From Cytophagales bacterium (GTDB lineage Bacteria > Bacteroidota > Bacteroidia > Cytophagales > Cyclobacteriaceae): a stretch of 24,215 nt of DNA. The translations under genes were made by a program, and so were the position numbers. Below, piece after piece: positions 8,647-16,511 of this stretch; positions within the stretch are counted from its first letter, which is position 1; each line of letters begins with the position of its first letter. The notes under the pieces are model-generated. The model did no database searches. It saw nothing but the letters and a program-made list of their open reading frames with translations, and was not told the origin of the DNA. Location of the stretch: positions 1 through 24,215 of the forward strand of contig JAJCYL010000035.1 in assembly GCA_029262955.1 (NCBI GenBank), read 5' to 3'.

Positions 8647-8673
8647 AAGGCAGCCCTATTTCAAAGCTGCCTT
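8647..8673 (-). terminator. hairpin, possible terminator
   Basis: AAGGCAGC (8647-8654) and GCTGCCTT (8666-8673) form a perfect 8-bp GC-rich stem with an 11-nt loop. On the minus strand the hairpin is followed by TTTAGTT, a weak T-run. The stop codon of the weak ORF 8656-9072 lies in the loop. It may act on minus-strand transcripts coming from the RadC remnant, or in both directions. Confidence 0.4.
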
Positions 8674-9072
8674 CAGGTTCATCAAAAAATTTGATCTCTT
8701 CAAATGAGCATTAACATCTTTCTGAAACTGGGATTCAAAACCTTGACTAGTCAAAGTAAATGTTGCTACAATCAATATAACATTGGCAATGGTCCCAAAC
8801 TTTGCGTCTTGCTCCTGCTGCGTAAGGCCTCTGAAAAGTTTCCGATAGATTGAATTTTGAAAGGACAGATTTATTAAAATTCTTAGCAGTCTCAGACCTC
8901 TGATTTTGACTGGTTCCACAGAATCTAATTCTGATGTTTGCAGTGTAGTGAAACGGAACGTTAGGCAAACCGAGACTTGTGTTGGAGGGAAGACAAAATG
9001 GAGTTTTGAGTTACCGGCAACACGTCTCGCTCCTGCCCGTAGGATACATCTAGCTGGTTGCCTGAAAGGCAC
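8656..9072 (-). CDS. unrecognised ORF, 138 codons, doubtful
   Basis: An open frame of 138 codons that I do not recognise. The N-terminal third is rich in Arg and Cys and looks like non-coding translation. The part from about residue 75 (RNA-binding-like basic stretch, then DAKFGTIANVILIVATFTL) has one hydrophobic segment. A second open frame (8747-8968) overlaps it, which often marks GC-skewed non-coding DNA. It lies between a GC-rich hairpin and the RadC remnant in a region that looks degraded. Reported only because the gap would otherwise be unexplained. Confidence 0.15.
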   Translation of the reverse strand: MPFRQPARCILRAGARRVAGNSKLHFVFPPTQVSVCLTFRFTTLQTSELDSVEPVKIRGLRLLRILINLSFQNSIYRKLFRGLTQQEQDAKFGTIANVILIVATFTLTSQGFESQFQKDVNAHLKRSNFLMNLKAALK

Positions 9073-9083
9073 TCTCTAAAAGG

Positions 9084-9341
9084 TCACATATACCCTTCAT
9101 CTTTCATAAAACAATAGCCATCGCTGGTCAAAATAATATGGTCTAAAACTGATATGTCCAACAGTATTCCATCACTGTTTAATTTGTTGGTCATCCGAAT
9201 GTCAGACTCGCTTGGCAGAAGGTTACCCGAAGGGTGATGGTGAGCTACTACCAATGAGCTGGTATTGGCCACCAAAGCTGTTGAGAAAACTAACTTGGGT
9301 CCTATGATGCCGGAATGAAATTGTATAAGAGATAAACCCAC
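9084..9341 (-). pseudogene. RadC-family JAB-domain protein, 5'-truncated
   Basis: C-terminal part of a RadC/JAB1-MPN-type protein, a family often carried on mobile elements. The JAMM-like metal motif is present (HHHPSGNLLPSESD), followed by the typical LLDISVLDHIILTSDGYCFMKDEG ending (broken here into LLDISVLDHIIL and SDGYCFMKDEG). The family needs about 60-100 residues more at the N-terminus, including a conserved LLN strand. The only start at this end is GTG at 9341, and the frame stays open to a stop at 9417-9419, but the extra 25 codons do not resemble RadC. The gene is therefore probably a remnant, either truncated or frameshifted. There is no partner nearby apart from the unrecognised ORF downstream. 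Confidence 0.7.
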
Positions 9342-9441
9342 ATAATTCTCCCTTAATACATACTTAATTTTGATAATGGAAATGTAAACCTCTGTAAATG
9401 AACTAGTAACAATTATTTATGATCATTGTAGCAAAACAGGA

Positions 9442-9609
9442 ATGATTTCTTCACAGCTACTAACAACACTCCCAGAACAAGATCACGGGCAGCATCTTGT
9501 GTTTAAGGAGAAAAAGCTATCCACAATCAAAGCTGCCATCGAACAAATTCTAATTGACCTCCTCATTAAACTTATTAGACCACTTCATTCCCCTTTTAAG
9601 ACGGTATGA
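9442..9609 (+). CDS. possible small protein (55 aa) overlapping the next start codon
   Basis: A short frame starting at ATG 9442, with a stop at 9607-9609 that overlaps the ATG of the metallophosphoesterase gene as ATGA (9606-9609). That is the classic geometry of translational coupling. The product begins MISSQLLTTLPEQDHGQ and has a middle part that could form an amphipathic helix (IKAAIEQILIDLLIKLIR) with alternating hydrophobic and charged positions. I know no family for it. It could equally be a leader peptide or chance; the region lacks any other candidate leader for the operon. Confidence 0.35.
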   Translation: MISSQLLTTLPEQDHGQHLVFKEKKLSTIKAAIEQILIDLLIKLIRPLHSPFKTV

Positions 9610-10499
9610 AGAAAGTACATAAGTTAAAAACGAAAAGGAAGGTTGATTTACTCGTTCTGTCAGACATCCATTTGGGCACATACGGATGTCGGGCAAAGGA
9701 ATTACACAATTATTTAACCAGCATCTCTCCGAAACGGGTTATACTCAATGGCGATATTATTGATGTCTGGCAATTCAGCAAAAGATATTGGCCTAAGAGC
9801 CATATGAAGGTCGTTAGCCTTCTTTTCAAATGGATGTCTAAAGGTGTCAAGATCACCTATATCACGGGTAATCATGATGAAATATTCCGCAAATTCGAGG
9901 GATTCAAACTTGGCTCTTTTGAGCTCAAGAATAAGAAGGTCATCAAACTGAAGAAGGGCAAAGTATGGATTTTTCACGGTGACATTTTTGACGTAACCAT
10001 GCAGTACTCCAAATGGTTGACCAAGCTAGGTGCCGTCGGATATGACATACTGATCACCATCAATCAGGTTATCAACTTCTTCAGCGAAAAGATGGGAAAG
10101 GGTCGTATTTCACTTTCTAAGAAGGTGAAAAATAGCGTAAAGAGTGCGGTTAAATTTATTAATCAGTTTGAGCAAACTGCAACAGAAATCGCTTCCGAAA
10201 ATAGGTTCAATTATGTGGTTTGCGGGCACATTCATCATCCCGAAATCAAGGAATACCAAACATCGAATGGCCCTGTTGTGTACCTTAATTCAGGTGACTG
10301 GATTGAAAATCTTAGTTCTCTGGAATATTATAAAGGCGAATGGTCCATTTATAGATATACTGATGAGGAATTCATAAACATCAAAACTGATGCTGGTGAC
10401 GAAGATTATGCCTCACATAAATCTGTCAAAGAACTCTATAGAGAGTTACTCAAAGAAATGATTAAGAGTCCACAAAGCAAAAAACGCAAGACTGCATAG
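9606..10499 (+). CDS. LpxH-like metallophosphoesterase (UDP-2,3-diacylglucosamine diphosphatase family)
   Basis: A 297-residue calcineurin-like phosphoesterase of the LpxH/COG2908 type, expected to cleave a phosphate or diphosphate bond on a lipid or nucleotide-sugar-lipid substrate at the inner face of the membrane. All metal motifs are visible: D20-I-H22, G49-D50 with D53, G88-N-H-D91, HGD near residue 123, and G207-H-I-H-H211. A basic N-terminus (KKVHKLKTKRK) and a basic C-terminus could bind membrane lipid. It starts the tight operon with the glycosyltransferase (1-nt gap) and GH1. Because it is locked to a glycosyltransferase and not to lipid A genes, I doubt that it is the housekeeping LpxH; the real substrate may be a different phospholipid. 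Fold certain, substrate unknown. Confidence 0.88.
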   Translation: MKKVHKLKTKRKVDLLVLSDIHLGTYGCRAKELHNYLTSISPKRVILNGDIIDVWQFSKRYWPKSHMKVVSLLFKWMSKGVKITYITGNHDEIFRKFEGFKLGSFELKNKKVIKLKKGKVWIFHGDIFDVTMQYSKWLTKLGAVGYDILITINQVINFFSEKMGKGRISLSKKVKNSVKSAVKFINQFEQTATEIASENRFNYVVCGHIHHPEIKEYQTSNGPVVYLNSGDWIENLSSLEYYKGEWSIYRYTDEEFINIKTDAGDEDYASHKSVKELYRELLKEMIKSPQSKKRKTA

Positions 10500-10500
10500 A

Positions 10501-11556
10501 ATGAAAATTTTATTCGCAATTCAAGGAACCGGCAACGGCCACATCACTCGAGCTCAAGATGTTCTACCTGCCTTACAAAAACGAGCTAAGGTCGATGTTA
10601 TGATCAGTGGCATTCAGGCAGATTTAGAACCTCCATTTCCTGTCAAATATCGTTACCACGGACTTAGTTTTATTTTTGGAAAAAATGGAGGAGTGGATCT
10701 CTTTTCAACTTATAAGGCTAATCGGGTTAGAAGAGTGTGGAACGAAATCAAGAGTTGCCCAGTACAAAATTATGACCTGGTTATCAACGACTTTGAACCT
10801 ATTTCTGCCTGGGCCTGTAAATTAAGAGGTGTCAATAGTATTGCCTTAAGTCATCAGGGTGCTCTGAGATCGAAAAAGGTGCCTAGGCCTTCACATATTG
10901 ATCCAATAGGTTGGTTCATATTGAAGTATTATGCCCCTTGCAACGAATATTACAGCTTCCATTTCAAGAAATATGATGAGAATATTTATACTCCTATCAT
11001 CAGAAATGATATTCGTGAATTGCACATCAGCACCAGGGATCATTACCTGGTATACCTGCCAGCCTATGGTGACAAGAAATTAATCAAGATCCTATCTAAG
11101 ATCAAAAAGGTGAACTGGCAGGTCTTCTCCAAGCATAGTTCCCATTCCTATAAAAAAGACAATGTTACAATTTCGCCAATAGACCAAAAAGGTTTTAGCG
11201 ATTCGATTGCTTCATGTAGAGGCGTCCTTTGTGGCGCCGGATTCGAGGCACCGGCAGAAGCGCTTTACCTCACCAAAAAGCTAATGGTTATCCCTATGAA
11301 GTCACAATATGAGCAACACTTCAATGCTCAAGGGTTAAAGGACCTGGGCGTACCAGTTATTCCAAAGCTGAGCAAGAAATATGTAAAACAAATTAAGAAA
11401 TGGGTTAAACAAGAACAGCGAATTCCGGTATTTTATCCTGAGGAGACACAATCAATTGTGGACAGGCTATTGCAAGAGTTCATTCGGACATCGTATGCTG
11501 AAAAAGCTACAACCTCTGAAGGGCATTTCATTTTACCAAAATTCAAATTTTCCTAA
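10501..11556 (+). CDS. glycosyltransferase of the MJ1255/VC2487 (MurG-like, GT-B) type
   Basis: A 351-residue GT-B glycosyltransferase, probably cytoplasmic and membrane-associated, transferring a sugar from a nucleotide donor to a lipid or similar acceptor. The N-terminal motif FAIQGTGNGHITRAQDVL corresponds to the glycine-rich GxGHxxR acceptor-side loop of MurG and glycolipid synthases. The C-terminal donor-binding region reads CGAGFEAPAEAL, then KKLMVIP and QYEQHFNAQ, the GGxxxxxEAL...P...EQxxNA pattern of this class. There is no signal peptide or membrane helix. It begins 1 nt after the phosphoesterase stop and its TAA abuts the GTG of the GH1 gene, so the three are very likely co-translated. 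Donor and acceptor are not readable from sequence. Confidence 0.87.
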   Translation: MKILFAIQGTGNGHITRAQDVLPALQKRAKVDVMISGIQADLEPPFPVKYRYHGLSFIFGKNGGVDLFSTYKANRVRRVWNEIKSCPVQNYDLVINDFEPISAWACKLRGVNSIALSHQGALRSKKVPRPSHIDPIGWFILKYYAPCNEYYSFHFKKYDENIYTPIIRNDIRELHISTRDHYLVYLPAYGDKKLIKILSKIKKVNWQVFSKHSSHSYKKDNVTISPIDQKGFSDSIASCRGVLCGAGFEAPAEALYLTKKLMVIPMKSQYEQHFNAQGLKDLGVPVIPKLSKKYVKQIKKWVKQEQRIPVFYPEETQSIVDRLLQEFIRTSYAEKATTSEGHFILPKFKFS

Positions 11557-12924
11557 GTGATATATTCGATTGAAGATTTTGGCGAGGACTTCCTGTGGGG
11601 AGTCTCTACAGCCGCCTACCAGATAGAAGGGGGTGCCTATAATAATGGTAAAGGTGATTCCATATGGGATAAGTTTGTGCGAGTTAAAGGTTCTGTAAAA
11701 GATGGTTCCACCGCTGAAATTACATGTAATCACCATGAACATTACAACTCTGATATTCAGCTCATAGATCAGCTGGGAGTATCCAACTATAGGTTTTCAA
11801 TTGCATGGTCACGCATCTTACCCGGTGGAATTGGCAGGACAAATCAGGAGGGGATTGATTTTTATAACAAACTCATTGATACCTGTCTGGAGCATGGAAT
11901 AAGACCTTGGGTCACATTATATCACTGGGATTTGCCTCAGGCTCTTGAAGACAAAGGAGGCTGGACAAATAGAGAAATGCTCAATTGGTTTGAGGAATTT
12001 GTGATACTCTGTGCGCGAGAATTTGGTGACAGGGTAAAGGATTGGATGATTCTAAATGAACCGATGGTATTCACTGGAGCCGGTTACTTCTTAGGTTACC
12101 ATGCTCCTGGAAAAAGAGGTTTGAACAACTTCATCCCGGCAGTGCATCATGCCACCTTGTGCCAAAGTCTTGGAGGCAGAATTCTTAGAGGTGAACTACC
12201 TGAATCCAATATTGGCACAACATTTTCTTGTTCGCATATAGAGCCCTATCGAGAATTAGAAGATGACATCCTGACTGCCAAAAGATTCGATGCCTTGCTG
12301 AATCGTCTATTTATTGAACCTGCGCTAGGTCTCGGATATCCAATGGATGACTTACCCATGTCTCAAAGGATCGAGAATTACATCGAGCAGAACGATGAAT
12401 CCAATATGGCCTTCGATTTTGATTTTATTGGACTGCAAAATTATACCCGGGAAGTGGTCAAACACAATTGGCTTATACCCTACCTCAACGGACAAATAGT
12501 TAATGCTGACAAAAGAAATGTCTTGACTACAACCATGAACTGGGAAGTTTATCCACAATCTATTTATAACATCCTGAAGAAATTTGGTAAGTACGAGAAC
12601 ATCAAGAAAATAATTGTAACCGAGAACGGGGCAGCGTTTGACGATCAATTGGTAGACAACCGGATTAAAGACAATAATAGAATTTTATACCTCCAGTCCT
12701 ACATTAATGAAGTTTTAAAAGCAAAAAAGGCTGGCGTAAAGGTGGGAGGCTATTTTATCTGGTCACTGTTAGACAATTTTGAGTGGGCCGAAGGATACAC
12801 GCAGCGATTCGGCATCGTCTACACTGACTACAAAACCCAACAAAGAATCATTAAAGATTCCGGTCATTGGTACAGCAGATTTTTGTCTTCGGCTAAGGTG
12901 AGATATTTTGCTCAAGCTGGTTAA
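11557..12924 (+). CDS. GH1 beta-glycosidase, cytoplasmic
   Basis: A 455-residue family 1 glycoside hydrolase of normal full length with no signal peptide. The start GTG at 11557 follows the previous stop directly; the family N-terminus (DFLWGVSTAAYQIEGG) begins at about residue 12, so no earlier start is needed. The retaining catalytic pair is present: acid/base Glu168 in LNEPMVF and nucleophile Glu356 in VTENGAAF. The C-terminal GYFIWSLLDNFEWAEGYTQRFG is canonical for sugar binding. GH1 enzymes hydrolyse beta-glucosides and similar sugars, and some (for example plant SFR2) are transglycosidases acting on galactolipids. No sugar transporter or sugar kinase is nearby, and the gene is coupled to a glycosyltransferase, so a role in glycoconjugate remodelling is as plausible as sugar catabolism. 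Confidence 0.93.
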   Translation: MIYSIEDFGEDFLWGVSTAAYQIEGGAYNNGKGDSIWDKFVRVKGSVKDGSTAEITCNHHEHYNSDIQLIDQLGVSNYRFSIAWSRILPGGIGRTNQEGIDFYNKLIDTCLEHGIRPWVTLYHWDLPQALEDKGGWTNREMLNWFEEFVILCAREFGDRVKDWMILNEPMVFTGAGYFLGYHAPGKRGLNNFIPAVHHATLCQSLGGRILRGELPESNIGTTFSCSHIEPYRELEDDILTAKRFDALLNRLFIEPALGLGYPMDDLPMSQRIENYIEQNDESNMAFDFDFIGLQNYTREVVKHNWLIPYLNGQIVNADKRNVLTTTMNWEVYPQSIYNILKKFGKYENIKKIIVTENGAAFDDQLVDNRIKDNNRILYLQSYINEVLKAKKAGVKVGGYFIWSLLDNFEWAEGYTQRFGIVYTDYKTQQRIIKDSGHWYSRFLSSAKVRYFAQAG

Positions 12925-12986
12925 TAACAAGTGCATGTTAAGAATCTTCTCTTAAGATAATAAAGCGATAATTGGATGTTATCTTA

Positions 12987-13016
12987 TTGATAATCAACAT
13001 GTAAAGAAGTATTTTG
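12987..13016 (+). promoter_or_regulatory. possible promoter of the GDPD gene
   Basis: TTG (12987-12989) lies 20 nt before TATTTTG (13010-13016), a near match to TAnnTTTG that is one base short. It ends 23 nt before the ATG at 13040. The 115-nt gap after GH1 suggests that a new transcript starts here, but the match is weak. Confidence 0.3.
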
Positions 13017-13039
13017 ATCTTAGGGAAACGAGATAAACA

Positions 13040-14050
13040 ATGATACTTCTTTTGGTCTTCTGGTCATTTTTGATGACCGACAATTCCTCAAAAGCATCCA
13101 ATAAAAAAACTCTCAATAGTGAGCAAGCTCATTCAATCGTTAATCAATTCTTTTCCTCAGATCGTAGATTTCGTATAACCAAAAGATTCTATCACCTGCG
13201 GAAAAATCGACTAACCGTCGAAATTACAGCCAACCAAGACAATGATAATTATGTTGTCTTGATGGATGAAAAAACAAGCCGGGTGATACGAATTGAGATT
13301 AATGATACCATTGCTTATAAATGGAAAGGTGTAGAAGTAATTGCTCACAGGGGAGCTGTAGAACACGCACCGGAGAATACACTTTCCTCGTTTGAAAAAG
13401 CCATCGAGCTCGGTGCAGATCGAATAGAACTTGATGTCAGAGAAACGGCCGACGGCCATATCGTGGTTTTGCATGATGAATCCGTAGATAGAACGACAGA
13501 TGGATCTGGTCTGGTCAGTGAGTACACGCTGGATTCTCTTAAAAAATTAGATGCCGGATCCTGGTTCGATGACAAATTCAGCGATCAAATGATTCCCACC
13601 CTTAGGGAAGCTCTCCAATTGATTGGTGATAGAGCGGAAATCGAAATAGACTACAAGTTCTGTAATATTGAAAATCTTCTAGCCATTCTCGATGAGTTTG
13701 GAATACTGTATACGACCAATATTTACGTCAAAAAACACTCCGACCTAGAAGTCTTTCGATCTCTTAACGAAGATCTTCTGCTCAAGACCATCCCTGCCGT
13801 TGGAAAGGACCGGATCAACCGACTACTGACTCAAGTAAAACCTAAAATTGTCAATGTAAAATGGCTTGTATAGAAGCAAGGGTTGGCTCAGACAATACAT
13901 CAGGCCGGTACCCTTACCTGCCTAAACTCCTTAAGATTCGATCATAAAGTATTAATCAATAAAATGATAGATGACCTACCAGATTTCATAATTTCCGACA
14001 GGTTGGACTATGTTTTGAGTGAATTGCGTAGACTTAACTTACACAATTAA
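13040..14050 (+). pseudogene. glycerophosphodiester phosphodiesterase with in-frame TAG near the C-terminus
   Basis: This gene encodes an exported or membrane-attached GDPD, which splits glycerophosphodiesters into glycerol-3-phosphate and an alcohol. A short hydrophobic N-terminus (MILLLVFWSFLM) is followed by about 75 residues resembling a PepSY-type module (SEQAHSIVNQFF, YVVLMDEKTSRVIRIE). The TIM-barrel core has H103-R-G, PENT, E130-L-D132, H145-D in VVLHDESVDRTT, and EIEIDYK. At 13871-13873 a TAG ends the frame after 277 residues. The text continues in the same frame to TAA 14048-14050 for 58 more codons with a proper GDPD ending (LAQTIHQAGTLTC, then PDFIISDRLDYVLSEL). Without these the last barrel strands are missing. 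It is either a recent nonsense mutation or a read-through codon. The uninterrupted protein would have 336 residues. Confidence 0.85.
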
Positions 14051-14107
14051 CAATTCCATAATTGATTTGGGTCCATTCCAGGCACACAAAAGTCTAAACT
14101 TGCAGAA

Positions 14108-15109
14108 ATGATTGTGCCAAAGAAAAAAGCACTCGGCTGGTCGCTCTTCTTAGCCGGTCTCTTACTATTTGCTGTCCTGCTATATGACCTGGGAATTGCT
14201 CAGTTGCACCTAGGTCTTTCTGAAATTGGTCTTTGGTTTATTCTGTTATCAGGATTTTCGTTAGGCTGGTTCTATTGTACCACTCAGGCATGGCGACTGG
14301 TCTTGCAAAGCATGGATATAGAGCTGCCTCTAAATCATTTACTCAAACTAAAATTAGCCGCTGATGCCATTAATGTAGTTACTCCTACGGCTAGCTTAGG
14401 GGGTGATGGCTTAAGGATTCAGCGATTGAGAAGTCTAACTAGTACACAAAAAGCGACAGCTAGTGTTATTGTCGATAAGACTTCCGATAACGTAGCAAAG
14501 ATGCTTTTTATGATAGTTGGAATGATATATTCTGTCACATTCTTGTCTCTTCCCACTGACTGGTTATATACTTCTTTCATCTTCCTATTTATTGTGCTTG
14601 TCTTTAACTCCTTCAGTATTGGAATTCAGTTTTTCGGAATTTTCGATCTCGCTGGGAAGCAGTTAAAAAGATGGCCTGGAATACAATCTCTGATTGATAA
14701 ATATGCTGACCGCTTGGTAGATGTAGACATACTGCTAAGACAGGCCTATTCCAAAAACCTTAAGGCATTCATCATAGCCACGAGTTGGCATTTCATTCGC
14801 CGAATACTCAATGTCGTCGAAGTATGGTTGATCTTGTGGGTTTTGGCAGAAACTATGAGCCCGGTTAAAGCAATTTATACTATGACGCTAACTACTGTTT
14901 CCAATAACATTTTCTTCTTAATTCCAGGGCAATGGGGAGTATCAGAAGCTACTCAGGTTTTACTTTTAAAACTATTGGGATATTCTTCGGCCACAGCTCT
15001 GACACTTGCTGTGATCCGTAGACTTAGACTCCTGTTTTTTACTCTGATTGGTCTTATAGTTTTGTCCAAACAAACTCCTACCCAAAAGAAGGTACTGTTT
15101 GCACGGTAG
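14108..15109 (+). CDS. flippase-like integral membrane protein (lysylphosphatidylglycerol synthase TM-domain family)
   Basis: A 333-residue polytopic inner-membrane protein with about seven or eight hydrophobic segments, starting with LGWSLFLAGLLLFAVLLYDL. Family-typical motifs are TQAWRLVLQSM in the first loop, INVVTPTASLGGDGLRIQRL near residues 93-112 and the late IPGQWGVSEATQVLLL. Members (UPF0104 / PF03706 type) are the transmembrane halves of MprF or act with glycosyltransferases on lipid-linked sugars; a flippase role is inferred, not shown. It follows the GDPD gene by 57 nt. Its last 32 nt overlap the 3' end of the convergent GT4 gene. The neighbours suggest that it moves or processes a glycolipid. 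Confidence 0.82.
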   Translation: MIVPKKKALGWSLFLAGLLLFAVLLYDLGIAQLHLGLSEIGLWFILLSGFSLGWFYCTTQAWRLVLQSMDIELPLNHLLKLKLAADAINVVTPTASLGGDGLRIQRLRSLTSTQKATASVIVDKTSDNVAKMLFMIVGMIYSVTFLSLPTDWLYTSFIFLFIVLVFNSFSIGIQFFGIFDLAGKQLKRWPGIQSLIDKYADRLVDVDILLRQAYSKNLKAFIIATSWHFIRRILNVVEVWLILWVLAETMSPVKAIYTMTLTTVSNNIFFLIPGQWGVSEATQVLLLKLLGYSSATALTLAVIRRLRLLFFTLIGLIVLSKQTPTQKKVLFAR

Positions 15110-16325
15110 ACTGAAATTCTGCACTTCCAGAATTAGCTGTCCTATAAATTACCTGAGTGATTCTTTGAGCAAGAAAATGATCGTCAAATTTTAACCTGGA
15201 TGATATAGCAGCCTGACCAGCCAATTGCTTTCTAAAGCCATCATCCTCCAGCACTCTTACCAATTTACGTGCCATGTCAAATGGATTTCTTGGCTCTGAC
15301 CATAAGCCATCCTGATCATTTTCAACAACTTCCACTGCACCACCGTGCGCAGCGATAACCGCTGGTACACCGAGTGCCATTGATTCAACCAAAACCCTAC
15401 CAAAAGGCTCTGGTGCTCTGGAAGGCAATGCCAAGACGTCAAAATCAATCACATATGGTCTGATATCATCTTTAAACCCTATGAAATATGTCTTTTCTCT
15501 CACACCAAGTTCTTCTGCCAACTCTTTGTACAACTTCTTCAGATCTTTCTTAATTCCACCATCATTTTCCCCAACAATTACCAGCGTGGACATGGGCTCT
15601 TCCTTTACCACTTCAGCAAAAGATCTGATCAAAAGATCAATTCCTTTCCAACCAGTAATTCGGCCAACATAACCGATGATTTTCGTTTTTTCATCTAAAC
15701 CCAATTCCTTACGAAGTGCCGGCTTTATTTCTTTCCTATTAAACATAGAAAGGTCACAGAAGTTATGAACAACAGTTATTTTATCATCCATGATGTCTCG
15801 GAAAGGTTCCGCTGAAGCATTAGAATTGCAAATCAACGATTTAACTGCCGGTGCCTTGGCCATCCAACGATAAAACCACCTTTCAATCCAGAAATTATTA
15901 TGGATATTCCTAATATGAAAAATAACCGGTATTTGAAGTAACATACCCAGAACAACCCCCACTGGATTGGCGAGCATATGGTTACAATAGATCACATTGA
16001 TCCGCAAACTTTTGGCAAGATTGCCAATCTTAAACGCAGAAATTATAAGTGACCAAACCCCAGCCAAAGCATTTAATACTGGAATACTTCCGACCCATTT
16101 ATAAGGAGGTGTAAGTGGCCTTTCTATGAATTCCTTGATGTAATGCAGCCTCTCCTTGTGCTTCAGGTGTTTCTTGATAATGCCAGGTTCTGGCAATACA
16201 ATATGAGGATTGACTTTTGGAGAATCCAGACCAAGATAGGCCAATAGACTCCTCCCGGCACCTCCACCGCTTACACAACTGTTTAAGAATAGAACATTAG
16301 GTTTTTGATCACTTACAGATGACAT
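15078..16325 (-). CDS. GT4-family glycosyltransferase
   Basis: A 415-residue retaining GT-B glycosyltransferase of family 4, which adds a sugar from a nucleotide donor to a growing glycan or lipid at the cytoplasmic membrane face. The N-terminal half begins PNVLFLNSCVSGGGAGRSLL, a glycine-rich acceptor loop. The middle contains hydrophobic stretches (LNALAGVWSLIISAF, PVGVVLGMLLQIPVIF) that may contact the membrane. The C-terminal donor domain has IGYVGRITGWKGIDLLI, VIVGEND and the family signature EPFGRVLVE (an EX7E motif). The frame is open to a GTG at 16379, but ATG at 16325 gives a normal start and is preferred. It is convergent with the flippase-like gene, overlapping by 32 nt, and divergent from the sulfotransferase. 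Confidence 0.88.
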   Translation of the reverse strand: MSSVSDQKPNVLFLNSCVSGGGAGRSLLAYLGLDSPKVNPHIVLPEPGIIKKHLKHKERLHYIKEFIERPLTPPYKWVGSIPVLNALAGVWSLIISAFKIGNLAKSLRINVIYCNHMLANPVGVVLGMLLQIPVIFHIRNIHNNFWIERWFYRWMAKAPAVKSLICNSNASAEPFRDIMDDKITVVHNFCDLSMFNRKEIKPALRKELGLDEKTKIIGYVGRITGWKGIDLLIRSFAEVVKEEPMSTLVIVGENDGGIKKDLKKLYKELAEELGVREKTYFIGFKDDIRPYVIDFDVLALPSRAPEPFGRVLVESMALGVPAVIAAHGGAVEVVENDQDGLWSEPRNPFDMARKLVRVLEDDGFRKQLAGQAAISSRLKFDDHFLAQRITQVIYRTANSGSAEFQSTVQTVPSFG

Positions 16326-16472
16326 AATAACTGACTCAATTTGGAATTGAAACAAGAAACTGGCCTTATCAAATTTCACTGATTTGCCGCTGCAGGTGAT
16401 TGTGTGAACTTTAAGCTTCCATCATTCATTAGTTAAGGAGATTAAGGTTGAGTTATCAAAATCCGGAAAGGC

Positions 16473-16502
16473 TTTAGGTCCAGAAACAAGTCCCTATTTT
16501 TG
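16473..16502 (+). promoter_or_regulatory. promoter of the sulfotransferase gene
   Basis: TATTTTTG (16495-16502) matches the Bacteroidota -7 element TAnnTTTG exactly. TTTA (16473-16476), one mismatch from TTTG, lies 18 nt upstream. Transcription would begin near 16507, only a few bases before the first possible start codon at 16512. Confidence 0.45.
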
Positions 16503-16511
16503 TGTTGAACA

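Noticed and set aside
8960..8966. GTTAGGC, resembling an integron attC core site
   Set aside because: No matching inverse core site and no attC-like paired arms within 150 bp on either side, and no integrase gene in the window.
12934..13003. Nested inverted repeats (CATGTT with AACATG, AAGATAA with TTATCTT, TTAAGA with TCTTAA) after GH1, possible riboswitch or terminator
   Set aside because: Short AT-rich arms, no T-run, no known riboswitch core; easily produced by chance at this base composition.
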